Positions 15,961 to 23,710 of a DNA stretch of 64,000 nt are shown here, piece by piece. This DNA comes from Gallaecimonas xiamenensis 3-C-1 (lineage in GTDB: Bacteria > Pseudomonadota > Gammaproteobacteria > Enterobacterales > Gallaecimonadaceae). Numbering within the stretch: the first letter of the stretch is position 1; every line of letters begins with the position of its first letter. A model generated the notes under the pieces. That model saw nothing but the letters and a program-made list of their open reading frames with translations, made no database searches and was not told the origin of the DNA. The DNA is taken from assembly GCF_000299915.1 (NCBI RefSeq), contig NZ_AMRI01000015.1, forward strand, positions 1-64,000. Direction: 5' to 3'. The position numbers were made by a program, and so were the translations under genes.

Positions 15961-17607
15961 TCAGCGGCGTCGGCGCCAGCCAAGCAGGCCAAGCAAGCCC
16001 AAGCTCAGCAGGCCCATGCTGCCGCTGCCCTTACGCTGATAGGGCTCGTCTTGATCGGTCACGCAGCTGGCCGGCTCCTCGTCGGTAGGCACCAGTTTTA
16101 CGGCCCGCAGCACGTACTGGGTGGCTCCGTCGTCGTCCAACACCAGGTTGCCGCTGGTGTCACGCAGGGTGGTCACCGCAGTAGCCACGATTTCACCGTT
16201 ATCGTTAATATCCCTGGCGTACTCCAGGGTCCAGTCTTCACGGGCGGCGCAGGTGTCGCCGTCATAGCGCTGGGTCAGCAGTGAACCGTCGAACTGCAGC
16301 AGATCGTTAAGATCCTTGAAGCTGTCGTTGTTCAAGTCATAGACAAAGGCATGCTGGCGGCGGCTGGACGAGGGCGGTACCCGCTCCCAGTCGGCAGCCC
16401 CCACCACCAGGCCGCTGTTATTGACGGCATAGGCAATGGAGTTGGCGCTGTCGTAGAAGGAGGCGGGATAAGTGATGGTGTCGTCGTTGGTGTTATAAAC
16501 AAAAAACTTGGATGTAGAATAGGTGCTTGGGAAAACAGCACGGCCAACGGCAATACCGTCATCGTTGATATCATTAGCGATAGAGCTGCTGATGGTATCG
16601 TTCGTCACCGTCAGTGCTTTGAGTGCTTTGCCTTCATTCACATCGAATAAGGTTGCGACGTTACGCAGATATCTGCCGTCCCTAACCACGGATTGCCCTA
16701 CAGCCAAGCCATGGATGTTGACCGCCTGGGCGCTGGAGGCAAAGTTAGCCGGATCGTCATCGTCTTCAGGTTCAGCCAGCAGGCCTATGGCCTTGGGCGT
16801 AGAAGGAACGCCGTCGACCAAAGTCCAGGCCGTCGCTTCTGACTGATAGCTCAAACTTCTCAGGCAAGTACGGATAGGTATGATGGAGTCTTCGTCTTGA
16901 CAGTTCTCATAGATTGACTCCCCGCCAGTACCTAAGCCAATAGAGCTCTGACCAACTACCCACTGACCAGCCCCACCGTTGGCCAGGGAGACCCCGCCAA
17001 AGTGCTCATCAGCATTGAGAACTTCCTGATCACCTCGGCTGGTGGTAGGAATGGTGTAGATAGGCATCAAGGCATGGGACTGGGTTAGGTCCGTGACATA
17101 GCCTCGGGTAGTGAAATCTCTGACGTAGTGGGTTTCTTCTTCATCACTGCTGTTGGTGAAGGTCACGGTAGACCAGGGGCCGCTGGAGTACCCGAAATAA
17201 AGACCCTCGCTCTCGCCGTTGACGGCTGTATCGACAGTAAGATCTTCATCTTCTGCCCCCAAACCCGGTAGCAGCGTCAACGTTGGCTCGCCAATATAGG
17301 CCACATTGGTAGAAAGGCTACGGTAACGACCTGTGGTTTCGTCAACGATATCGTTATACAGGGCGCCGACTGTCTCGTCATCGTAGCGGCCCAGCTCGTC
17401 GTGATAGACCACCTCTTCGTCAACCGTCTTGGCAGAAAGGCGGGTGGTAATACCACCGCCGATAGTGCCGTCTGTCGCTATGGTGGTACCCGTGGTCTGG
17501 TAAGCCCCCACCGGCTGGTCGATCACTTCCAGGCGATAGCTGGTGGCGGCATGGGCCTGGGTCGTTGCCAGGGCCACGAGGGAGAGGGAGAAAAGGCGTT
17601 TAGTCAT
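15961..17607 (-). CDS. DUF3466 family surface/secreted protein with GlyGly-CTERM sorting tail
   Basis: The 548-residue protein has a signal peptide (MTKRLFSLSLVALATTQAHA) and ends in a tripartite GlyGly-CTERM signal: Gly-rich motif GSGSMG, a hydrophobic helix (LLSLGLLGLLGW) and RRRR. Such tails are processed by rhombosortase, and the carrier is usually a type II secretion substrate. The body repeats units with V/IDINxNGxxVG-like spacing (NDINDDGIAVGRAVF, YAVNNSGLVVGAADW, RDINDNGEIVATAV), as in DUF3466/HAF-type beta repeats. I start at ATG 17607 rather than 17628 because the signal begins there. It lies between rmf and uup as in Vibrio and Shewanella. Function unknown. Confidence 0.88.
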   Translation of the reverse strand: MTKRLFSLSLVALATTQAHAATSYRLEVIDQPVGAYQTTGTTIATDGTIGGGITTRLSAKTVDEEVVYHDELGRYDDETVGALYNDIVDETTGRYRSLSTNVAYIGEPTLTLLPGLGAEDEDLTVDTAVNGESEGLYFGYSSGPWSTVTFTNSSDEEETHYVRDFTTRGYVTDLTQSHALMPIYTIPTTSRGDQEVLNADEHFGGVSLANGGAGQWVVGQSSIGLGTGGESIYENCQDEDSIIPIRTCLRSLSYQSEATAWTLVDGVPSTPKAIGLLAEPEDDDDPANFASSAQAVNIHGLAVGQSVVRDGRYLRNVATLFDVNEGKALKALTVTNDTISSSIANDINDDGIAVGRAVFPSTYSTSKFFVYNTNDDTITYPASFYDSANSIAYAVNNSGLVVGAADWERVPPSSSRRQHAFVYDLNNDSFKDLNDLLQFDGSLLTQRYDGDTCAAREDWTLEYARDINDNGEIVATAVTTLRDTSGNLVLDDDGATQYVLRAVKLVPTDEEPASCVTDQDEPYQRKGSGSMGLLSLGLLGLLGWRRRR

Positions 17608-17631
17608 GAATTCGGTTTTCCTGCACACTGC

Positions 17632-19524
17632 TTATTGTTGGGCGTCCAATGCTTCCCACCGGGCAAAGGCCGTTTCCAGGGCCTGCTCCAGTTCGGCCAA
17701 CTTGTCCAGTACTGGCTGGGTTTCGCTGACGGGGCGTGTAAAAAAGTCCGCCTGGTTAATGTGGTTCTGCACTTCGACCATCTGATTTTCCAGTTGTTCA
17801 ATCAGGCCGGGCAGCGTTTCCAGTTCCCTTTTGTCCTTGTAGGACATCTTGGCGGTGCTGCGGGGCTTGTCGGTGTTCTTCTTGCTTTCATCCTTGGGGG
17901 TGGCCGCTTGCGGCGGTGCTACTGCCTGGCGGGCGCGGGCGGCCAGGGCATCATGATAGCCCCCGGCATGTTGTTCTACCTGCCCTGCCCCGTTGAACCA
18001 CAGCACGCTGGTGACGCTTTGGTCGATAAAGGCCCGGTCGTGGCTGACCAGCAACAGGGTACCCTGGTATTCGGCCAGCATTTCCTCAAGCAATTCAAGG
18101 GTCTCAATATCCAGATCGTTGGTTGGTTCGTCAAGGATCAGGAGGTTGGACGGCTTGGCAAAGAGCTTGGCCAACAGCAGCCGGTTGCGCTCGCCGCCGG
18201 ACAAGGCCTTGACCGGCACCCTGGCCCGAGCCGGGGTAAAGAGGAAGTCCTGCAGGTAACCCAGCACATGGCGGCTCTTGCTGCCAAGGTGCACTTCCTG
18301 CTTGCCTTCAGCCACCTGCTCGGCGGCGGAAAGCTCGGGGTTGAGCACGGCGCGGTGCTGGTCAAAATAGGCCACTTCCAGGTTGGTACCCTGGCGCACC
18401 TGGCCGCTGTCGGGGGCAAGAGAGCCCATCAGCAGTTTGATAAGGGTGGTCTTACCGCAGCCGTTGGGACCCACCAGGGCCAGGCGGTCGCCCCTTTGCA
18501 CCACCAGGTCCAGGTGCTGGACTAAGGGTTTGTTTTGGTAGCTGTAACTAAGGTCTTGGACGTCGAAGACCAGCTTGCCGGAACGGTCGGCTTCTTCTAC
18601 CTGGCCACGGGCCTTGCCGATAACGTTACGGCGCTCGGCATGGGTTTGGCGCAGGGCTTTAAGGGCCCTTACCCGCCCTTCGTTACGGGTGCGGCGGGCC
18701 TTGATGCCCTGGCGGATCCAGGTTTCTTCCTGGGCCAGCTTCTTGTCAAAAAGGGCGTTTTGTTCCGCTTCCACCCGCAGATCTTCGGCTTTGGCGTACA
18801 GGTAGGCGTCGTAGCTCAGGTCATAGCGGGTCAGCTGGCCACGGTCGAGGTCGAGGATGCCGGTGGCCACCTGGCGGATAAACTGACGGTCGTGGCTGAT
18901 AAAGAGGATGGCGCCGCTGTAGTTGCGGCAAAACTGCTCAAGCCACTGGATGGAGTCGATATCCAGGTGGTTGGTGGGTTCGTCCAGCAGCAACACCTTG
19001 GGGTCGCCGGCCAGGGCCTGGGCCAGGGCCACCCGGCGCAGCCAACCGCCGGACAGGGCGTTGAGCTTCTCTTCGCCGGTCAGCCCGGCCAGTTGCAGGG
19101 CCCGTTGAATTTGCGTGTCCAGCTGCCAGCCGTTGCAGGCGTCCAGTTGGCTTTGCAGATCGGCCAGGCGCTTGAGCAGCTTATCGTCGCTGTCATGGGC
19201 CAGGGCGGCGGACAGTTCATGGTAGTCCAGCACCAGCTGCCCCACTTCCGCCCTGCCCTGGGCAACAAAGGCGTAGCTGGTCATGTCGTCCCGGGGCGGC
19301 GGGTCCTGGGACAGCCTGGCCACACCACCGTCTTGGTGGAACTGCAAGGTGCCGTCATCCAGGTTCATGTCGCCGCTGATGATCTTCATCAGGGTGGACT
19401 TGCCGGTGCCGTTACGGCCCACCAGGCAAAGGCGCTCCCCTTCTTGCAGGCTAAAGCCGGTGTTGGCCAGCAGCGGCGCGTCGGAGAAGGACAGGTAGGC
19501 GTTGGTAAGGGTCAGGACTGCCAT
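17632..19524 (-). CDS. uup: ABC-F ATPase Uup
   Basis: The 630-residue ABC-F protein carries two ATPase domains: Walker A GRNGTGKST and GPNGCGKTT, signatures LSGGWLRRVALA and LSGGERNRLLLA, Walker B LLLDEPTNHLD and LILDEPTNDLD. There are no membrane segments. A charged linker (PPQAATPKDESKKNTDKPRS) leads to a C-terminal coiled coil (ELETLPGLIEQLENQMVEVQNHI), the DNA-binding domain in E. coli Uup. ABC-F proteins act on the ribosome E site; Uup is also linked to precise excision and branched DNA. The start overlaps the glutaredoxin gene by 13 bp. Confidence 0.96.
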   Translation of the reverse strand: MAVLTLTNAYLSFSDAPLLANTGFSLQEGERLCLVGRNGTGKSTLMKIISGDMNLDDGTLQFHQDGGVARLSQDPPPRDDMTSYAFVAQGRAEVGQLVLDYHELSAALAHDSDDKLLKRLADLQSQLDACNGWQLDTQIQRALQLAGLTGEEKLNALSGGWLRRVALAQALAGDPKVLLLDEPTNHLDIDSIQWLEQFCRNYSGAILFISHDRQFIRQVATGILDLDRGQLTRYDLSYDAYLYAKAEDLRVEAEQNALFDKKLAQEETWIRQGIKARRTRNEGRVRALKALRQTHAERRNVIGKARGQVEEADRSGKLVFDVQDLSYSYQNKPLVQHLDLVVQRGDRLALVGPNGCGKTTLIKLLMGSLAPDSGQVRQGTNLEVAYFDQHRAVLNPELSAAEQVAEGKQEVHLGSKSRHVLGYLQDFLFTPARARVPVKALSGGERNRLLLAKLFAKPSNLLILDEPTNDLDIETLELLEEMLAEYQGTLLLVSHDRAFIDQSVTSVLWFNGAGQVEQHAGGYHDALAARARQAVAPPQAATPKDESKKNTDKPRSTAKMSYKDKRELETLPGLIEQLENQMVEVQNHINQADFFTRPVSETQPVLDKLAELEQALETAFARWEALDAQQ

Positions 19525-19736
19525 AGGAATGCGTTCAATAGTTCCATGTCGAAGGGCCAGCCCAATTCCTGGCCCTGATGATTCATCAATACGGGGATCC
19601 GCTCCCCGTAGCGTGCCACCAACTGCGGGTCGGTGACGATATCCACCAGCGCCGCCTGCACCTGGCAGGCGGCGAGCAAGGCCTGGGCCTCTTCACAGAG
19701 GTGACAGCCTTGGGTATGGAAGAGTGTCAGGCTCAA
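19512..19736 (-). CDS. Glutaredoxin-like protein
   Basis: The 74-residue thioredoxin-fold protein (DUF836/glutaredoxin-like) starts MSLTLFHTQGCHLCEEA with a CHLC redox motif and has the cis-Pro segment ERIPVLM at about residues 46-52. It overlaps rlmKL by 4 bp and uup by 13 bp, so the three are co-transcribed. The conserved position between rlmKL and uup is shared with Vibrio and Shewanella. Its redox partner is unknown. Confidence 0.9.
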   Translation of the reverse strand: MSLTLFHTQGCHLCEEAQALLAACQVQAALVDIVTDPQLVARYGERIPVLMNHQGQELGWPFDMELLNAFLWQS

Positions 19737-21856
19737 GGCGCAAACACCAGCTTAAAGCACACGTGGATGTGCGGGTTACGCTTGTAGTCTTCAGGCAGGG
19801 TGGACTTGGAGATGTCTTCCACGCTAAAGCCCATGGCCTGGACGGCGTCGTTGTCCATCTTGAAGTGGCGCTTGTTGTTGGAAAAGATCACCACGGCGCC
19901 AGGCACCAGCACATGGCTGATGTGCTCAAGCAGCTCCACATGGTCGCGCTGCACGTCAAAGCTTGCCTCCATACGCTTGGAGTTGGAGAAGGTGGGCGGG
20001 TCCACAAACACCAGGTCGAATTTTTGCTGGCAACGGTTGAGCCAGTCCAGCACATTGGCCTGCACCAGTTCGTGTTGACGGCCGGTAAAGCCGTTGCCGC
20101 GCAGGTTCTGCTCGGCCCAGTCCAGGTAGGTGCGGGACATGTCCACCGAGGTGGTGGTCATGGCGCCGCCCTTGGCGGCATGCAAGGTGGCGGTGCCAGT
20201 GTAGCAAAACAGGTTCAAAAAGCGTTTGCCCTGGGCCATCTCCCCTACCCGCTTGCGGGTCAGGCGGTGGTCAAGGAAAAGGCCGGTGTCCAGGTAGTCA
20301 AAGAGGTTGACCTGGCAACGCACCCCGTATTCTTCCACCCAGAAGTGCTGGCGGCGGCTTTCCAGCTTCTCGTACTGGTTGCTGCCACTTTGCCGGGCCC
20401 GGGTCTTGACCGCGATTTTGTCGGCCTTGACCCCGGTGATGGCCACGGTGGCCACGATCAGGTCCTGCAGGCGCCTGGCGGCCTTTTCCGGCTCGATGCT
20501 CTTGGGCGGCGCGTATTCCTGGATAACGATGCGGTCGCCATAACGGTCGACGGCGGCGTTGTAGTCCGGCAGATCGGCATCATAGAGGCGATAGGCGTCG
20601 ATGCCCTCGCGCTTGGCCCATTTTTCCAGGGCCTTGATGTTTTTCTTGAGGCGGTTGGCGTAGGCCTCCACCGGGCCGGTCAGCACCGCCTGGTCGACAT
20701 TGGCCACCTCGGCCTTGGCCTCACCCTGGCGCTCATCCAGCTCGTAGCTGGCCAGCACCGCTTCAATGGCGCCGTTGTTGAGCTGCCACTGGTTGGATTT
20801 GAGGAGCTTGAGCTGGCGCAGGCTTTCGCTGCTACCGGTGTAAACCCCAAGCTTCCAACCCATGAAGTTACGGGCTTTTACACCCAATTCACGGTAAAGG
20901 TACAGTACCTCGGCCATGTCCCCCAGGCGTTCGCCGTAGGGAGGGTTACAGAGGATAAGGCCGCGCTCGCCGGGCTTGTCCCCCAGCTCTTTGAGGGGCT
21001 GGGTTTCAAAGGTCAGGGCCCGGCCAACACCGGCGGTCTTGGCGTTGTTGCGGGCCTTTTCGATAACCCGCTTGTCGCTGTCGTAACCGAAGAACTTGGC
21101 GTCGATGGGCTGGGCAGCGTCGATGGCCGCTTTGACTTCGGCGTTCCACAGGGCCGGGTCATGCTGGTTCCAGTGCACAAAGGCAAAGTCGCGCTTCAGG
21201 CCGGGGGCCCTCTTGCCGCGAATAAGGGCCGCTTCAATCACCAGGGTACCGGAACCGCACATGGGGTCTACCAGGTAGTCGAGGCTGGGGTCTTTGTGCC
21301 AGCCCATCTTATAGAGAATGGCGGCGGCCAGGGATTCTTTGAGGGGAGCTTCACCGGCTTGGGTACGGTAGCCGCGCTGGTGCAGGGGCCGGCCGACCAG
21401 GTCCAGGTAAATGGCCAGGCCTTTTTTGCCCAGGTGGGCATGGACGCGGATGTCGGGGGCCTTGAGGTCCACTTCCGGGCGCTTGCCCCGCTCTTCGCGG
21501 AACACGTCCACCACGGCATCCTTGATCTTCATGGCGCCAAACTGGGTGTGGCGCACTTCGCTGTTGGAGCCGGTGAAGTCCACGGCAAAGCGGCAGCCCA
21601 CGTCAAACAGGGACGGCCACAAAACCTTGGCGGCCAGGTTGTAGACATCGTCGGCGTCCTTGGCTTCCCCCTCAATCAAGGGCCAGAGCACGCGGCTGGC
21701 CAGGCGCGACCACAGGCAGATGCGATAGGCATTTTGCAGGGTCGCATCGGCGCGCACACCGCCATGGCCGGGCTTGGCAGCGATGTCCAGGCTGGCCAGT
21801 TCGTCCACCAGCAGGTTTTCCATCGCCGGTGCGCAGGTAATAAAGAGTTGAGACAT
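19733..21856 (-). CDS. rlmL: Bifunctional 23S rRNA methyltransferase RlmKL (m2G2445 / m7G2069)
   Basis: RlmKL methylates G2445 (N2) and G2069 (N7) of 23S rRNA, using S-adenosylmethionine. The 707-residue fusion has a THUMP domain at about residues 45-155, an RlmL methyltransferase with motif I DPMCGSGT and catalytic NPPYGERLG, and a C-terminal RlmK methyltransferase with FCYTGTATLHAA, FVDPPTFSNSKRM. E. coli RlmKL is 702 residues. It heads the rlmKL-glutaredoxin-uup operon. Confidence 0.97.
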   Translation of the reverse strand: MSQLFITCAPAMENLLVDELASLDIAAKPGHGGVRADATLQNAYRICLWSRLASRVLWPLIEGEAKDADDVYNLAAKVLWPSLFDVGCRFAVDFTGSNSEVRHTQFGAMKIKDAVVDVFREERGKRPEVDLKAPDIRVHAHLGKKGLAIYLDLVGRPLHQRGYRTQAGEAPLKESLAAAILYKMGWHKDPSLDYLVDPMCGSGTLVIEAALIRGKRAPGLKRDFAFVHWNQHDPALWNAEVKAAIDAAQPIDAKFFGYDSDKRVIEKARNNAKTAGVGRALTFETQPLKELGDKPGERGLILCNPPYGERLGDMAEVLYLYRELGVKARNFMGWKLGVYTGSSESLRQLKLLKSNQWQLNNGAIEAVLASYELDERQGEAKAEVANVDQAVLTGPVEAYANRLKKNIKALEKWAKREGIDAYRLYDADLPDYNAAVDRYGDRIVIQEYAPPKSIEPEKAARRLQDLIVATVAITGVKADKIAVKTRARQSGSNQYEKLESRRQHFWVEEYGVRCQVNLFDYLDTGLFLDHRLTRKRVGEMAQGKRFLNLFCYTGTATLHAAKGGAMTTTSVDMSRTYLDWAEQNLRGNGFTGRQHELVQANVLDWLNRCQQKFDLVFVDPPTFSNSKRMEASFDVQRDHVELLEHISHVLVPGAVVIFSNNKRHFKMDNDAVQAMGFSVEDISKSTLPEDYKRNPHIHVCFKLVFAP

Positions 21857-21910
21857 GGGAAGATCCTGACCAAGTTAGCCCGCGATTATAGCGCCTTGGC
21901 CCCCCAGACC

Positions 21911-22750
21911 TCAAAGGCTGCGGTGATGGCGTAGCTGACTCCACAGCATGGGCAGCACAATCAGGGTCGCTCCTGCCAACATCCAGGCGTTGGGTATCTC
22001 GGCAAACCACCAGTATCCCAGCAGCAGGCTGTAGAGCAGGCCAGTGTATTCGGCCCCGGCCACCAGGGCCACGGGGGCCCGGCGGTAGGCCACCACCACT
22101 GTCCACTGATAGACCAACAACGTCAGGTTGGCCAACAGGGCCAAGGAAAGCAGCTCAAGGTTGGGGCCCTTGCCTTCCCACCAGGCGCCCAGGGCTAAAA
22201 ACGGTAAGGGCAGCAGGGTCTGCCACCAGAGCGTGTCTTTGCTGGTGGTATCGGCAGGCAGTTTTTTCAGCAGCAGGCTGCCAAGGGCAAAGGCGGTGCC
22301 GCTGGCAAAGCCCAGCCAAGCGTCGGCATGTAGGCTACCGGGCCTGACGATAAGGCAAACCCCGGCCAGGCCCAGGAAGGTGGCTATCCACAGGGGCCTT
22401 GATGGGCGCTCGCCAAAAAACAGTGCTGCCAGTATCACCATCTGTACCGGCGCCGACAAGAAAAGTGCCATAAAGGTGCCCAGTGGCAGGCTTTGCAAGG
22501 CCTGAATAACGGCCAGAGCCCCAAGCAGCGCAACCACGCCCCTGGCCAAGTGAACCTGCATCACCTTTTTGGCCGGTACCTTGACCAACCCTGTCCAAGG
22601 CAGCAGTAACCCCAGGGCCAGCAAGTGGCGCCAAAACAGGAATTGCAGCAGGCCCTGGTCACCGTCAATCAACTTGAGGACCAAATCATACAGGGCCGAA
22701 AACAGGTTTCCGGCCAACAGCAACAGCCAGGCCGCCAGTACAGGGTTCAT
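21911..22750 (-). CDS. EamA/DMT-family transporter (RhtA-like)
   Basis: The 279-residue inner-membrane protein has about ten hydrophobic helices in two repeated halves, the drug/metabolite transporter layout, for example VLAAWLLLLAGNLFSALYDLVL and GVVALLGALAVIQALQSLPLGTFMALFLSAPVQMVILAALFFGERP. ATG 22750 is chosen because GGAGG precedes it by 5 nt; a TTG 12 bases upstream is less likely. It is divergent from the LysR regulator at 22841, a pairing common for amino-acid or metabolite exporters. Substrate unknown. Confidence 0.88.
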   Translation of the reverse strand: MNPVLAAWLLLLAGNLFSALYDLVLKLIDGDQGLLQFLFWRHLLALGLLLPWTGLVKVPAKKVMQVHLARGVVALLGALAVIQALQSLPLGTFMALFLSAPVQMVILAALFFGERPSRPLWIATFLGLAGVCLIVRPGSLHADAWLGFASGTAFALGSLLLKKLPADTTSKDTLWWQTLLPLPFLALGAWWEGKGPNLELLSLALLANLTLLVYQWTVVVAYRRAPVALVAGAEYTGLLYSLLLGYWWFAEIPNAWMLAGATLIVLPMLWSQLRHHRSL

Positions 22751-22803
22751 CCACACCTCCAATAACGAGGCGCTACTGTACCCAAGGCAATAGTTGTTTA
22801 ATA

Positions 22804-22838
22804 TTGAGGTTTAAGGACATTAGGTGAGAAAACCTCAA
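22804..22838. promoter_or_regulatory. Inverted repeat in EamA/LysR divergent promoter
   Basis: TTGAGGTTT (22804-22812) and AAACCTCAA (22830-22838) form a perfect 9-bp inverted repeat with a 17-nt spacer, ending 2 nt before the LysR ATG. LysR-type regulators bind inverted repeats in such gaps, so it may be the operator. As RNA the stem would mask the ribosome-binding region. Confidence 0.55.
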
Positions 22839-22840
22839 CA

Positions 22841-23710
22841 ATGAACGGTATGCCGCTACGGGCCCTTGAGATCTTCATGGCGGTGGTGCGTCTTGGCCAT
22901 TTCCAACAGGCGGCCGAGGCCCTGAGCCTGACCCCCAGTGCCGTCAGCCATCAGCTCAAGCTGCTCGAGCAGTGGGCCGGGCGGCCACTTTTCCTGCGCC
23001 AAGGGCGGCGCAGGGTCCTGACCGAAGACGGAGAACGTCTGCACCAGCAGGTGCAGGGCCCCCTCAAGGAACTGGCCTGGATTGCCAGCCAGTATCAGCC
23101 GGTGCAGCGCCAGCAATGGCGTCTGGCGGTGCCCTCGGCCTTTGCGACCAAGTGGCTTATTCCCCGCCTGCCCCAGTTTGAAAGCCAGTACCCGGCCATG
23201 ATGATGAGCCTGAAGATGCTCGCTGAGGTGCCCCCTATCCGCGACGATGTGGCCGATCTCTTTATCACCTTCGGCCCCGTTCCCGGGCATTGCTACAGCC
23301 AGGATCTGCATAGGGAAAGGCTTTGGGCGGTTCAGGCCAGCCATCTTGCCGTCGAGGCTGAAGAACTGCCGTTGCTGGAGGTACTGGAACCCCAAGGGCC
23401 GTCGGACTGGGTCAGGTTCACAGAACAGACCGGGATCGACATCAGTGGCAGGGCCCGGCGCCACTACCATCATTTCCTGTTGGCCTATGAGGCGGCGCTG
23501 TGCGGCCAGGGCATAGCCCTGGTGCCCGACTTCATGGCTGCCGATGACCTTAAGCTCGGTCGCGTCAAGCGCCTGGATTGGCCTGCTATCCAGACGCCCT
23601 TGGTGTTCCGTTTCCTGTGTGACCAGCGTTGGCTCAAGGATCCCCTGGTCAGGGCCCTGGCCAACTGGCTGGCCAAAGAAGCGCAAAAGCCCCTGTCGGT
23701 GTTGGGTTAG
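22841..23710 (+). CDS. LysR-family transcriptional regulator (GcvA-like)
   Basis: The 289-residue regulator has an N-terminal winged helix-turn-helix at about residues 7-66 (LEIFMAVVRLGHFQQAAEALSLTPSAVSHQLKLLEQWAGRPLFLR) and a periplasmic-binding-type sensor domain after it (WRLAVPSAFATKWLIPRL). The PSAVSHQLKLLE pattern and the FATKWLIPRL segment fit the GcvA/AmpR branch. No Shine-Dalgarno is clear; ATG 22850 (MPLRALE) is an alternative start. It probably regulates the divergent EamA transporter. Its stop overlaps the convergent sulfatase stop by 4 bp. Confidence 0.88.
   Translation: MNGMPLRALEIFMAVVRLGHFQQAAEALSLTPSAVSHQLKLLEQWAGRPLFLRQGRRRVLTEDGERLHQQVQGPLKELAWIASQYQPVQRQQWRLAVPSAFATKWLIPRLPQFESQYPAMMMSLKMLAEVPPIRDDVADLFITFGPVPGHCYSQDLHRERLWAVQASHLAVEAEELPLLEVLEPQGPSDWVRFTEQTGIDISGRARRHYHHFLLAYEAALCGQGIALVPDFMAADDLKLGRVKRLDWPAIQTPLVFRFLCDQRWLKDPLVRALANWLAKEAQKPLSVLG

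Noticed and set aside
19724-21934. A 736-codon plus-strand frame opposite rlmKL, and similar long ones opposite the DUF1302/DUF1329 genes (35783-38242) and pepN (39660-42119)
   Set aside because: Same cause: low stop density on the strand opposite GC-rich genes. No start signals or recognisable domains.
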